Source: Brachybacterium sp. FME24
GTDB lineage: Bacteria > Actinomycetota > Actinomycetes > Actinomycetales > Dermabacteraceae
Assembly (NCBI RefSeq): GCF_014897705.1
Contig: NZ_JABUXV010000010.1
Location: 1 to 64,000, forward strand
Reading direction: 5' to 3'
DNA: 64,000 nt
How positions within the stretch are numbered: the first letter of the stretch is position 1; the number at the start of each line of letters is the position of its first letter. The translations under genes were made by a program, and so were the position numbers. Shown here piece by piece: positions 16,279 to 24,863 of this stretch. Under the pieces are notes generated by a model that was given only the letters and a program-made list of their open reading frames with translations, had not been told where the DNA came from and searched no databases.

Positions 16279-17664
16279 TCATTCGGCCGCGAGGGACGTC
16301 CGCACCGGTGCATGCAGCGCCCGGAACGACGGGACGACGAGGGCGGCGACGAGGACCACCATCGTGACAGCCGTCGCCACCGCAAGCTCGGTCCAGGGCA
16401 GGATGAACCGCACCGGAAGACCGTCGACCGCTGCGGCCCGCGAGACGACCCCGGTGGACAGCACGGTCGCAGTGATGCCGATCAGCGTCGAGGCTCCCGT
16501 AAGCAAGACGCCCTCGACGCCCGCCACGTACAGGATCTGCGCCGGCGTCATCCCCGCTGTGCGCAGCACCGCGACCTCCCGCCGGCGATCCCCCGCGCTC
16601 AGCGCCAGCACACAGGCACCGCCGACCACGCAGAGCAGACCGATCACGCCGCAGATGACGTACGTGTCCAGGAGGTTGTACTCGTCGTGCGATCCCAGAG
16701 CACGCACGATGGCTTCACTGGTCCGCGCCATGCCGGTGATCGCGCCCAGGACCCCCGACCCGCAGGCGAGGGCCACGACGGTCGAGCCGCTGACATGGGC
16801 CCGGGCCACGGCGCTGTTGCGCGCGAGTGCCCACACAGCCCCGGGAACCGGAAGCACGTGGGAGATCGCCGAGACCAGGGCAGGCACCAGGACGCGTGCC
16901 CCGACCCCGGCCACCACCAGCACCAGGACCGCCAGACCTAGCCCCGCAGTGAGGGCCTCCCCATGATCGATGCCCGGCGGTCTCCGATAGACCGGCACGG
17001 AGATCGCAACCAGGGCGCAAAGCCCTGCGCCCGCTCCCACCCACCGTCGGATCCCGATCCGGCCGGATGCCTCCGCGTCACTGCGCACGGCGCGGATCGC
17101 CGGAACCCGGGCTCCTCGCAGCGCCGGCAGCAGGCCCGCGATCACCACGATCGCGGGCGGGGCCAGCAGAGCAACGAGCAGTGCCTGCGGTGTCGGGTCA
17201 ACAGCGACCTCCGCGAGCGCGGGCAGGATCCACCTGTTGAGGAGCTCCGACAGCCGACCCCCGAGGATTGCCGTCGCGGTCGCTCCAGCCGCGCCACCGA
17301 GCAGTGCCACGATGGCGAGCTGGAACATCACGAAGGAGGCGAGCAGGGCGGGGGATGCGCCCGCCAGGCGCCATCGGGCGAGGTCGCGCGCCATGGTCGC
17401 TACCGCTGCGGATGACACCGACGCGAGGACGATCACGGCCACCGGGATGATCATCACGGAGATGCTGAGACCCACGCTCGATACGTGATCGGCGCCCAGA
17501 CCTTCGCGGCGAAGCACCGCCTGGATCTCCGGGTTCGATGCGTCGGTGCCGAGCGATTGGACCAGGCAGACGCCGACCAGTACCGAGACGAGTGAGGAGA
17601 CGAGCACAGGGGCCCACCATGCCGCTTTCGCGGCCAGGATCCCTCGAAGCGCCGCGCGGATCAT
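16279..17664 (-). CDS. FtsX-like ABC transporter permease
   Basis: A 461-residue permease of the FtsX/MacB fold with about eight transmembrane segments in two blocks. The first block follows an N-terminal segment near residue 20; the second (about 240-460) carries the FtsX domain, with the core pattern GDRRREVAVLRTAGMTPAQILYVAGVEGVLL. Such permeases work with a MacB-like ATPase on lipids, peptides or antibiotics at the membrane, by mechanical transmission rather than a channel. Its ATG overlaps the stop of the ATPase gene by four bases. A two-component system lies divergent, which is the usual arrangement for cell-envelope stress exporters. Confidence 0.9.
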   Translation of the reverse strand: MIRAALRGILAAKAAWWAPVLVSSLVSVLVGVCLVQSLGTDASNPEIQAVLRREGLGADHVSSVGLSISVMIIPVAVIVLASVSSAAVATMARDLARWRLAGASPALLASFVMFQLAIVALLGGAAGATATAILGGRLSELLNRWILPALAEVAVDPTPQALLVALLAPPAIVVIAGLLPALRGARVPAIRAVRSDAEASGRIGIRRWVGAGAGLCALVAISVPVYRRPPGIDHGEALTAGLGLAVLVLVVAGVGARVLVPALVSAISHVLPVPGAVWALARNSAVARAHVSGSTVVALACGSGVLGAITGMARTSEAIVRALGSHDEYNLLDTYVICGVIGLLCVVGGACVLALSAGDRRREVAVLRTAGMTPAQILYVAGVEGVLLTGASTLIGITATVLSTGVVSRAAAVDGLPVRFILPWTELAVATAVTMVVLVAALVVPSFRALHAPVRTSLAAE

Positions 17665-18425
17665 CGCCGCCCCTCGTCCACGAGCCCGGCCAGTACCTGC
17701 GCCGAGGTGTGACCATGCTCGGCTCGGATCCGGCCGTCCTGCAGCAGCACCACTCGGTCCGCGAGCGCCGCGGCGTCGAGATCATGGGTGACCAGGACGA
17801 CCGCGGCACCTTCATCGGCCCGGGCTCTGAGCTCGCCCATCACCACCGCCGATGCAGCCGAGTCGAGAGCACCCGTCGGCTCGTCCGCGAAAACGACCGC
17901 CGGCCGCCCGGCAAGAACCCGCGCCAGGGCCGTGCGCTGCTGCTGCCCACCGGAGAGTCGGGAGGCGACGGTCAAGGCGTGGTCGGTGAGCCCGAGCTCC
18001 GCCAGTGCGGCATCCGCCCGCGACAGCGCGCCCCGACGACGGCCGAGCAGACCCGGCAGAGCCGCGTTGCGCCGTGCGGAGAGGTACGGGACCAGGTTGT
18101 AGTCCTGAAACACGAAACCCACCTGACCTCGGTAGAGGCGCGCCATCCGGCCCGGTCGCCCGCGCGAGGGTTCCACGCCGAGGAGGTCGACCACGCCGCT
18201 GCTCGGCCTCTCCAGGCCGGAAAGGCAGAACAGGAGTGTCGACTTCCCGGATCCGCTCGGGCCGATGATCGCCGTCAGCGTCGCGGCCTCGATCTCGAGG
18301 TCCACGTCATCCAGGACCGTCCGGGCGTCGGTGCCGCGTCCGTAGTTCATGGTGAGAGAGCGCGCGGTGACGAGCGGCGCGCCCCGCACGCCGCCGCAGG
18401 GGTCCGGGCAGGTATCCGATGTCAT
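17661..18425 (-). CDS. ABC transporter ATP-binding protein, MacB/LolD-like
   Basis: A 254-residue ATPase. It shows Walker A GPSGSGKST, the Q-loop FVFQDYNLVPYL, the signature LSGGQQQRTALARVL, Walker B VVFADEPTGALD and the H-loop VLVTHD. The sequence between them is of the MacB/LolD type that pairs with FtsX-like permeases, as encoded by the overlapping downstream gene. An alternative ATG 14 codons upstream (18467) has a somewhat better ribosome binding site (GGAG, four to five bases away), so the true start may be there. The divergent kinase gene begins 130 bases away. Confidence 0.9.
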   Translation of the reverse strand: MTSDTCPDPCGGVRGAPLVTARSLTMNYGRGTDARTVLDDVDLEIEAATLTAIIGPSGSGKSTLLFCLSGLERPSSGVVDLLGVEPSRGRPGRMARLYRGQVGFVFQDYNLVPYLSARRNAALPGLLGRRRGALSRADAALAELGLTDHALTVASRLSGGQQQRTALARVLAGRPAVVFADEPTGALDSAASAVVMGELRARADEGAAVVLVTHDLDAAALADRVVLLQDGRIRAEHGHTSAQVLAGLVDEGRR

Positions 18426-18554
18426 GTCTCGATCCCACACGCACCGGACCCGTGCCGGAATGGTCATGCGGCTCCGGTTCCGGGGGCATTCGGTTCCTCG
18501 AAGGGTGGGCAGATGCCTACCCCATCGGACTCCGCGCCGCCGTAAGGTCAGTCT

Positions 18555-19778
18555 GTGCCCCGCCTCGACCCCGCCGCTCTGCGCCATCCGCTGCACCTGC
18601 TGCGCACGCGGGCACCGTGGACCGCTCTGGTGTACCTGGTCCTCGAAGCGCTCGCCGGGATCGTGTCGATCGGTTCGTGGTTCACGATCCTGCTCATCCC
18701 TGCGTGGCTGCTCACGTGGCCTCGCCTCGAGCAGCGTCTCCTCCCTCTGGCCGGCAGGGCATCGCCGCGGGTCATCCGGCGCCGAGGCGAGATGCGCTGG
18801 CAGGACATCGTGCTGGTGCTCCTCACCGCGGTCATGGCTGTGGCTGCATTCTTCGTCGGCATCGTCGTGGTCGTCCTGCTCGGGACGCTGTTCGCCACAC
18901 CCGTCGCGGTCCTCTCCGGCCGGGACGTGACGCTGGGGAACGCCGACCAGGTGCTGCCGGCAGTTCCCGCCGCCCTGGTGGCCCCGGTCCTCGGACTCGC
19001 TGTGCTGGCTCTCGTCCTGTGGGGCGCGACGGCGCTCGCCTACGGCTGGTCGGGGCTCAGCCTCGCCCTGCTCCGTGACGAAGAAAGCCGACTCGCCGCT
19101 CAGGTCGAGGCACTCGGCGACATGTCGGTCCAACGCGAGGACGTCGTCGCGCTGGAGCGTCGAGCCCTCGAACGCGATCTGCACGACGGCGCACAGATGC
19201 ACCTCAGCGCGGCCGGCCTGCGCCTGGCGCTACTGCAGCTCGATGCGGAGCAGCTCCCCGCAGGAGGGCCCCAGGACCGGGTCCTCGCCGGGCTGGACGA
19301 GGTCCGCGAGCAGCTCGACCTGGGCGGGCAATCCGTCCGCGACGCCGCGAGAGGTCTCGTTCCGACAGTCCTGCGCGATGGCGGGCTCGAGGCTGCACTG
19401 GAGGAACTCGCCCGCGCCCTGCCCCTGAAGACCGAGTTGGAGTGCACCGTGCCCCGCCTACCCGAGGCCGTGGAGCACGGCGTGCACCTCATCGCCCGAG
19501 AGGCGCTGACGAACATCGTGCGACACTCCGGCGCAGAGCATGTCCTGATCCACGGCACGCTCACCAGCGGGTCGGCGGACGACACGGCGCCGACCCTTCT
19601 CCTCGAGATCACGGACGATGGACACGGTGGCGCCGCTCCCACCGGCACCGGACTCATCAGCATGCGGGCTCGGGCGAGGAATCTGGGCGGCACCCTCGAC
19701 CTCGACAGCCCGGACGGCGGGCCGACGATGCTGCGACTGCAGGTACCGGCGAACACGGGAGGAGGCGAGGGGCGATGA
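18555..19778 (+). CDS. Sensor histidine kinase, NarL-partner (HisKA_3) type
   Basis: A 407-residue membrane kinase starting with GTG. Three to four hydrophobic segments occupy residues about 25-170, including a sensor-like region resembling the prsW-less putative sensor domain of actinobacterial kinases. The dimerisation box is LERDLHDGAQMHLSAAGLRL, the HisKA_3 type in which the histidine precedes DGAQ. The ATPase domain carries REALTNIVRHSGAEHV and DDGHGGA, with the final GLISMRARARNLGG. It overlaps the response regulator by four bases and faces the ABC exporter genes, its probable target. Confidence 0.91.
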   Translation: MPRLDPAALRHPLHLLRTRAPWTALVYLVLEALAGIVSIGSWFTILLIPAWLLTWPRLEQRLLPLAGRASPRVIRRRGEMRWQDIVLVLLTAVMAVAAFFVGIVVVVLLGTLFATPVAVLSGRDVTLGNADQVLPAVPAALVAPVLGLAVLALVLWGATALAYGWSGLSLALLRDEESRLAAQVEALGDMSVQREDVVALERRALERDLHDGAQMHLSAAGLRLALLQLDAEQLPAGGPQDRVLAGLDEVREQLDLGGQSVRDAARGLVPTVLRDGGLEAALEELARALPLKTELECTVPRLPEAVEHGVHLIAREALTNIVRHSGAEHVLIHGTLTSGSADDTAPTLLLEITDDGHGGAAPTGTGLISMRARARNLGGTLDLDSPDGGPTMLRLQVPANTGGGEGR

Positions 19779-20461
19779 GGATCCTGCTCGCCGAAGACGC
19801 CGCCCTCCTGCGCGACGGCCTGGTCGCGCTCCTGGAGCGTGCCGGGCACGAGGTGGTCGCGGCCGTTTCCACGGCCACCGAACTTGAGGTCGAGGCGTCG
19901 ACGCTGATCCCTGCGGGCGCAGTGGATCTCGTACTGACCGACGTGCGCATGCCTCCGGGGCACGGCGACGACGGCTTGCGGGCCGCGCTGCAGATCCGTC
20001 GGAACCATCCGTCGATGCCGATCATCGTCCTCTCCCAATACATCGAGCAGCGGTATGCCAGGGCCCTCCTCGGCCTCACGGACAGCTCGGGGCCGACCTC
20101 GGAGAGGGCCGGACTGGGGTACCTGCTCAAGGACCGGGTGTCGCGGGTCCACGACTTCCTGGACGCCCTGGAGGTCGTGCGCGGTGGCGGCATCGTGGTC
20201 GACCCGCTCGTGGTCACCGCGCTGATGCGCCGCGAGACGAGCGCGCTGTCGCAGCTGAGTGCACGGGAGCTGGAAGTACTCGAGCTGGTCTCCCAGGGAA
20301 AGACGAACGACCAGATCTCCGTGCGGCTCCACCTCTCCCGCGGCGCGGTCGTCAAGCACGTCAGCGCGGCCTTCGACAAGCTGGGGATCTCGGAGCAGGA
20401 CGGCAACCGACGCGTCTTGGCGGTGATCGCCTTCCTGCGCGAGCAGCCGTCGGCGGACTGA
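19775..20461 (+). CDS. Response regulator, NarL/LuxR family
   Basis: A 228-residue regulator. The receiver domain begins MRILLAEDAALLRDGL and has its phosphoacceptor aspartate in DLVLTDVRMPPG (near residue 54) and lysine in GYLLKDRV. A LuxR helix-turn-helix follows from about residue 160: LSARELEVLELVSQGKTNDQISVRLHLSRGAVVKHVSAAFDKLG. The ATG is inside the stop of the kinase gene and is preceded by GAGGGGCG as ribosome binding site. It probably activates the divergent ABC exporter operon in response to an envelope signal. Confidence 0.92.
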   Translation: MRILLAEDAALLRDGLVALLERAGHEVVAAVSTATELEVEASTLIPAGAVDLVLTDVRMPPGHGDDGLRAALQIRRNHPSMPIIVLSQYIEQRYARALLGLTDSSGPTSERAGLGYLLKDRVSRVHDFLDALEVVRGGGIVVDPLVVTALMRRETSALSQLSARELEVLELVSQGKTNDQISVRLHLSRGAVVKHVSAAFDKLGISEQDGNRRVLAVIAFLREQPSAD

Positions 20462-20638
20462 GTCTTCAACAGGCTCGGAACGCGGAGAATGGCCGGGGCC
20501 GCGGATGCTCGTGCGTCCCCACCCGCCGGTACGCTTCCTCCCGGCCCTCCTTCCCCGGTGACCTCGAGCGTCCCGCCAGCGGATCCGTCCGCGCCCTTCC
20601 CCTGGTGAGGCCATCTCGACCGGCTCCGGAGGAGGACG

Positions 20639-21436
20639 ATGCCCATGATGGGCGGACATCACGCGATCAGTGGCGCTGCAGTCTGGATGGCTCTGGCGGG
20701 CTCTGCCCCGGTGCTGGGGCACGTGACTGGTCTGGACCTGTGGGAGCTGGATCCCGCACAGGTGATCTCCGGGGCCGTGGTCGCGACCGGCGCTGCGCTG
20801 CTGCCCGATATCGACCATCCCAGTGCGACGATCTCGCGCTCCGGCGGCGGGCTGACGAAGGCGATCACCCGCACGGTCAGTTCGGTGGCCGGGCACCGCG
20901 GCGCCACCCACACCCTGCTGGCCGTGCTCGCGTTCACCGCGCTGGCGGTGCTCGTCGGCGGGCTCGACCACCGGGCCCATCTGCCGGTGCTGGGAGAGAT
21001 CCCGACCGGTCCGGTGATCCTGGTGGGGGTGATGTGCGCCCTGGGGACGCGGGCGCTGAAAGTCGTCGACGGCATGCTGCTCCCCTGGCTCGTCGGTCTC
21101 GCCTCCGCGCTGGCGATCGCCGTCATCGCCCCGGAGGCGACCATCTGGCTCCCCGCCGCCGTCGCCGTCGGCACGCTGACCCATCTCGTCGGGGACCTGC
21201 TGACCACCGACGGGATCCCGTTCCCGACCTGGCCGCTGGTGGCCAGGCCCCCGCGGCGTCTCGCCTCGCCGCTCTGGCAGCGCAGCGGAGACATCGCGGT
21301 GCCGCTCCTGGGCGATGCCGGCAGTGCCCGGGAGTGGCTGCTGTGCACGGTGCTGACCGGGTACGCCGCGGTGACCACACTCAGCACCGTCTTCGGATCC
21401 CCCGGGGTCCTGCTCGCCGTGACCAGCTCGCGCTGA
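20639..21436 (+). CDS. Membrane-bound metal-dependent hydrolase, YdjM/DUF457-like
   Basis: A 265-residue membrane protein. It starts MPMMGGHHAISGAAVWMA, with histidines typical of the YdjM (DUF457) family, followed by LLPDIDHPSATISR (the DxDHP metal motif near residue 60), and GHRGATHTLL near residue 85. A second D-x-x-T motif, HLVGDLLTTDGIPFPTWP, lies near residue 185. Several hydrophobic segments separate these. E. coli YdjM is induced by DNA damage; the biochemical role of the family is poorly known. The ribosome binding site GGAGGAGG is close to the first ATG, so one of the two following ATG codons might be used instead. Confidence 0.87.
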   Translation: MPMMGGHHAISGAAVWMALAGSAPVLGHVTGLDLWELDPAQVISGAVVATGAALLPDIDHPSATISRSGGGLTKAITRTVSSVAGHRGATHTLLAVLAFTALAVLVGGLDHRAHLPVLGEIPTGPVILVGVMCALGTRALKVVDGMLLPWLVGLASALAIAVIAPEATIWLPAAVAVGTLTHLVGDLLTTDGIPFPTWPLVARPPRRLASPLWQRSGDIAVPLLGDAGSAREWLLCTVLTGYAAVTTLSTVFGSPGVLLAVTSSR

Positions 21437-21454
21437 TCCACCGAACCTCCCGAG

Positions 21455-23074
21455 CTACTGCTGCGCGGGCGAGAACGTCTCGCGATCGTCGCGGAAGGCC
21501 CGCCGACGGGCGTAGGCGTGCGCCTCGTCCAGCATCTCGTACTGCCGCAGGGCGGCATCGGCGAGCTCATCGAACACCTGCGGGTCCAACCCCAGCAGCT
21601 CCGCATTGTCGGCGAGGGTCTGCCAGCCCCCTCGCTTGCCGAGCACGGCGCTGCGCATCAACTCCGCCTCGAGCACCATGGTCATCGGAGAGCGCGAGAG
21701 CAGTCTGCCATTCGTCTTCAACCGGCCCAGGTGCTCGCCGCCCCGGGCCAGGGCCTGTCGGTGCGGCATCCGGCGCAGGCCGAGGTCATCGATGAGCCCC
21801 GCCAAGAAGCGTCGCTCGGCGCGGATCTCCTCGGCGATCACCGAGAGGGACGCGTAGACCGGGGTGTCCACGAAGCCCGCCGCCATCCGGTCGATGCGCG
21901 CAGTGCCGCCCGTCGCCCCCGTGAGGTGGTCGGACAGGTAGAGACCCAGCAGATCCTGGGTGACCAGTGGAGAGATCTGCACCTGGTCCCGCATTCCGGT
22001 CCCGGCCCGGAACCCGACCATGGGGAGACGCGCGCGTCGCGCATCGCGCGGGCGCAGCGGCACGGAGTCCTCGCCGGCCCCGACGATCATCCCCTCGAGG
22101 AGCTCGGAGAGGGACTCTGCAGCGCTGCGCCGCGGAGACCATCCGAGTTCAGCCTTCGCGCGGGCGCTGTCCATCACCGGTGCGTTCATGCCCATGTCGA
22201 GCCACCCGGGATCAGCGGCCACCAGGCCCGCCTGATGACCGGCCGCGACCGCCGCACGCACCATCGGCACCGGGAGCTCGAGGAATCGTCCGCGGCCGAC
22301 GATGTCCGCCAGCTCCTGGACCCCGAGCACATCGTCAGCGCAGATGTTGAAGGCTCCCGGCCGCCCGGCGACCGCCGCCGCGGCGTAGGCCGCGGCGACG
22401 TCGTCCGCGTGGACCGTCTGGAGGCGCATGCCTCTGGGCAGCGGGAGCAGCGGGGGGCGACCGGCGCCCAGCAGCTGCATCGGTATCCATCGACCCAGGA
22501 AGTATCGCTGGATCTCGGAGGCGGCACCGCCCTGGAAGATCAGGGCGGGACGCAGTCGGGTGACGGTGAGCTGCGGGTTCGCGGTCTCGACCTCGTCCAG
22601 CACTCGCTCCTGTGCCACCTTGTCGACGCTGTAGTGCGACGTGCGCACTCCTTCCGTCGGCCAGGACTCCTTGCGCACCTCGCTCCCCGGCGACGGTGAA
22701 TAGGCGCCGACGGAGGAGGCCACCACCAGAGTGCCCACGCCTGCCGCCGCGGCTGCCCGCGCTACCGTGCGGGTCCCCTCCACATTGACCCGTCGCAGCA
22801 GGTCCCGGTGTGAGTTCGGCTGGATCAGCCATGCCAGGTGGATCACCGCATCCGCACCGCGGAAGGCGTCGATGAGCCGGGGCGTGGCGTCCTTCGGGTC
22901 CACGGCTGCACCGATATCGATCGAGATCCACTCGGCCTGCGCGCGCAGGGCCGAGGACTCATCGGGCAGGCGCCGGGCGATTCCCCGGACCGAGGTCACC
23001 TCCGGGCGCTGCTGGAGTGCGCGCAGCACTGCACTTCCGACGTTCCCGGTGGCACCGACGACGACAACTCTCAT
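21455..23074 (-). CDS. NAD-dependent epimerase/dehydratase fused to a C-terminal helical domain
   Basis: A 539-residue fusion. Residues 1-335 are an extended short-chain dehydrogenase: the NAD-binding GATGNVG (7-13), the serine in VASSVGAY (S121) and the catalytic Y148-x-x-x-K152 pair. Residues about 360-530 are a separate all-helical domain (LLGLYLSDHLTGATGG at its start, then FLAGLIDDLGLRRMP and LGRLKTNGRLLSRSP). I recognise this second part as resembling a widespread stand-alone actinobacterial protein of about 170 residues of unknown function. The ribosome binding site GGGAGAG precedes ATG at 23074. The sugar or lipid substrate is unknown. Confidence 0.85.
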   Translation of the reverse strand: MRVVVVGATGNVGSAVLRALQQRPEVTSVRGIARRLPDESSALRAQAEWISIDIGAAVDPKDATPRLIDAFRGADAVIHLAWLIQPNSHRDLLRRVNVEGTRTVARAAAAAGVGTLVVASSVGAYSPSPGSEVRKESWPTEGVRTSHYSVDKVAQERVLDEVETANPQLTVTRLRPALIFQGGAASEIQRYFLGRWIPMQLLGAGRPPLLPLPRGMRLQTVHADDVAAAYAAAAVAGRPGAFNICADDVLGVQELADIVGRGRFLELPVPMVRAAVAAGHQAGLVAADPGWLDMGMNAPVMDSARAKAELGWSPRRSAAESLSELLEGMIVGAGEDSVPLRPRDARRARLPMVGFRAGTGMRDQVQISPLVTQDLLGLYLSDHLTGATGGTARIDRMAAGFVDTPVYASLSVIAEEIRAERRFLAGLIDDLGLRRMPHRQALARGGEHLGRLKTNGRLLSRSPMTMVLEAELMRSAVLGKRGGWQTLADNAELLGLDPQVFDELADAALRQYEMLDEAHAYARRRAFRDDRETFSPAQQ

Positions 23075-23251
23075 GGATCTCTCCCTCATAGGCGTCGCTG
23101 TGTGCAGCGACAGGCGGGCGGGTCCTGCGTGGCTCACCACAACGTAGGCGTGCCGGGCAGTCCAGGAGAAGGAAATCGTCGAACCTCGACCGCCCGGTCC
23201 CCCGCCATCCACGGCGCAGGATCCCGGGCGTCGGTGCCCGGGCGCCGTGCC

Positions 23252-23683
23252 TCAGCGCAGGACCGAGCTGAGCAGCAGGCTGGTCTCGCTGTTGACGACA
23301 CCGTCGATCGAGCGGATCCGACGCAGCACGTCGTCGAAGGCGGGCAGGTCCGGGCAGGCGATCTCGGCGACCAGGTCCCAGCCGCCGTTGGTGGTGTGCA
23401 GGGTCTGGATCTCCGGGAAGCCCCGGAGGCGTGCGATCACCCGGTCGGTGGAGCGGCCTTCGACCTCGATGAACGAGGTGGCACGTACCGTCGCCGTCTC
23501 CGCGTAGTCCCGCACGCGCACGGTGAAGCCGACGATCACGCCCTGCGCGGTGAGCTTCTCGTGGCGGCTCGAGATTGTCGCGCGGGAAACCTCGAGCTGG
23601 GTCGCGAGGGTCGCGATCGGGGCGCGGCCGTCCTTGCGCAGTGCGGCCAGCAGTCGTTCGTCGAGATCTGAGATGCGCTCCAT
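23252..23683 (-). CDS. Lrp/AsnC family transcriptional regulator
   Basis: A 143-residue regulator. The N-terminal helix-turn-helix (residues about 4-60) reads ISDLDERLLAALRKDGRAPIATLA and VSRATISSRHEKLTAQGVI; the C-terminal RAM domain (about 65-140) binds amino acids and drives octamer formation. It is divergent from ornithine cyclodeaminase and a citrulline hydrolase gene, so it very likely controls them in response to ornithine, citrulline or arginine. The start MERISDL was taken over an upstream in-frame ATG because the fold begins there. The sequence at the start (ATGTGCACAAT) is palindromic and could form part of an Lrp site. Confidence 0.92.
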   Translation of the reverse strand: MERISDLDERLLAALRKDGRAPIATLATQLEVSRATISSRHEKLTAQGVIVGFTVRVRDYAETATVRATSFIEVEGRSTDRVIARLRGFPEIQTLHTTNGGWDLVAEIACPDLPAFDDVLRRIRSIDGVVNSETSLLLSSVLR

Positions 23684-23832
23684 GTGCACAATGGTAGATC
23701 GCGCCAACCACACTGCCCAGGCACTGTGCAGATCGTCAGCAATCTGGCTCTACCGCCTGCCATCTGCGAACTCTACGCTGAGTGGTATCACCGCTGGCCA
23801 CGAGGCCGGCAACATGCCCAGGAGGGAGTGCG

Positions 23833-24861
23833 ATGACGCAGCTGCTCGATGTCGCGAACATGGCTCGATGGATCCGGCGCGATGGCGCGGAGAAGATCCT
23901 GGTGCGCATGACCGACTACCTCGAGGCGGATTTCCGTCGCTGGGAGCGGTTCGACAAGACCCCTCGCCTGGCGAGCCACACCCCGCTGGGGGTGATCGAG
24001 CTGATGCCGACCTCCGACGGGGAGCTCTACTCCTTCAAGTACGTCAACGGCCACCCCTCCAACCCTGCTCGCGGTTTCCAGACCGTCACCGCCTTCGGGG
24101 TGCTCGCGGACGTCGACAACGGGTATCCGACCTTCCTCGCGGAGATGACGCTGCTGACCGCACTGCGCACCGCCGCAACGTCGGCGCTGGCCGCGAAGGC
24201 CCTGGCCCGCCCGGGCTCCCGCACCCTCGCCCTGATCGGCGCCGGGTCGCAGTCCGAATTCCAGGCCCTGGCGTGTCGCGGAGTGCTCGGCATCGAGGAC
24301 CTGCGGGTGTTCGACGTCGACTCTGCCGCCATCGACAAGGTGCGCCGCAACCTCGAGCCGCTCGGATTCCGGGTGCATGCGGCCAGCTCGGTGCATGACG
24401 CGGTCGATGGCGCCGACATCATCACCACCTGCACCGCGGACAAGGCCCGCAGCACCGTCCTCAGCGCCGCACAGGTGCGACCGGGCGTGCACGTCAATGC
24501 GATCGGTGGCGACTGCCCCGGCAAGACGGAGCTCGACGCCGAGATCCTGGAGACCGCGCGGGTGGTCGTCGAGTTCACGCCGCAGACTCGCATCGAGGGC
24601 GAGATCCAGCAGATGGCCCCGGATTTCCCGGTCACCGAGCTGTGGCAGGTGCTCACCGGGAACGCTGCCGGCCGCACGAGCCCCGAGGAGGTGACGGTGT
24701 TCGACTCCGTCGGCTTCGCGATCTCGGACTTCTCGGCGCTGCGCTGCGCCCGCGACGCGACTGCGGGTTCCGATCTGCAGTCAGAGGTCGACCTGGTGGC
24801 CCAGCCGGACGACCCCAAGGATCTGTTCTCCCTGGTGAACGTCCTCGCCCCGGTGAGCTGA
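23833..24861 (+). CDS. Ornithine cyclodeaminase
   Basis: A 342-residue enzyme of the ornithine cyclodeaminase/mu-crystallin family that converts ornithine to proline and ammonia using tightly bound NAD. The length and the long N-terminal region match the true cyclodeaminase type rather than the shorter alanine dehydrogenase-like members. Visible are a lysine in YSFKYVNGHP (K69), the RTAATSALAAKALA helix near residue 112, the NAD-binding LIGAGSQSEFQ (134-144) and GGDCPGKTELD near residue 230. A GGAGGGAG ribosome binding site precedes ATG. The next gene, a citrulline hydrolase, would supply its substrate. Confidence 0.92.
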   Translation: MTQLLDVANMARWIRRDGAEKILVRMTDYLEADFRRWERFDKTPRLASHTPLGVIELMPTSDGELYSFKYVNGHPSNPARGFQTVTAFGVLADVDNGYPTFLAEMTLLTALRTAATSALAAKALARPGSRTLALIGAGSQSEFQALACRGVLGIEDLRVFDVDSAAIDKVRRNLEPLGFRVHAASSVHDAVDGADIITTCTADKARSTVLSAAQVRPGVHVNAIGGDCPGKTELDAEILETARVVVEFTPQTRIEGEIQQMAPDFPVTELWQVLTGNAAGRTSPEEVTVFDSVGFAISDFSALRCARDATAGSDLQSEVDLVAQPDDPKDLFSLVNVLAPVS

Positions 24862-24863
24862 GC

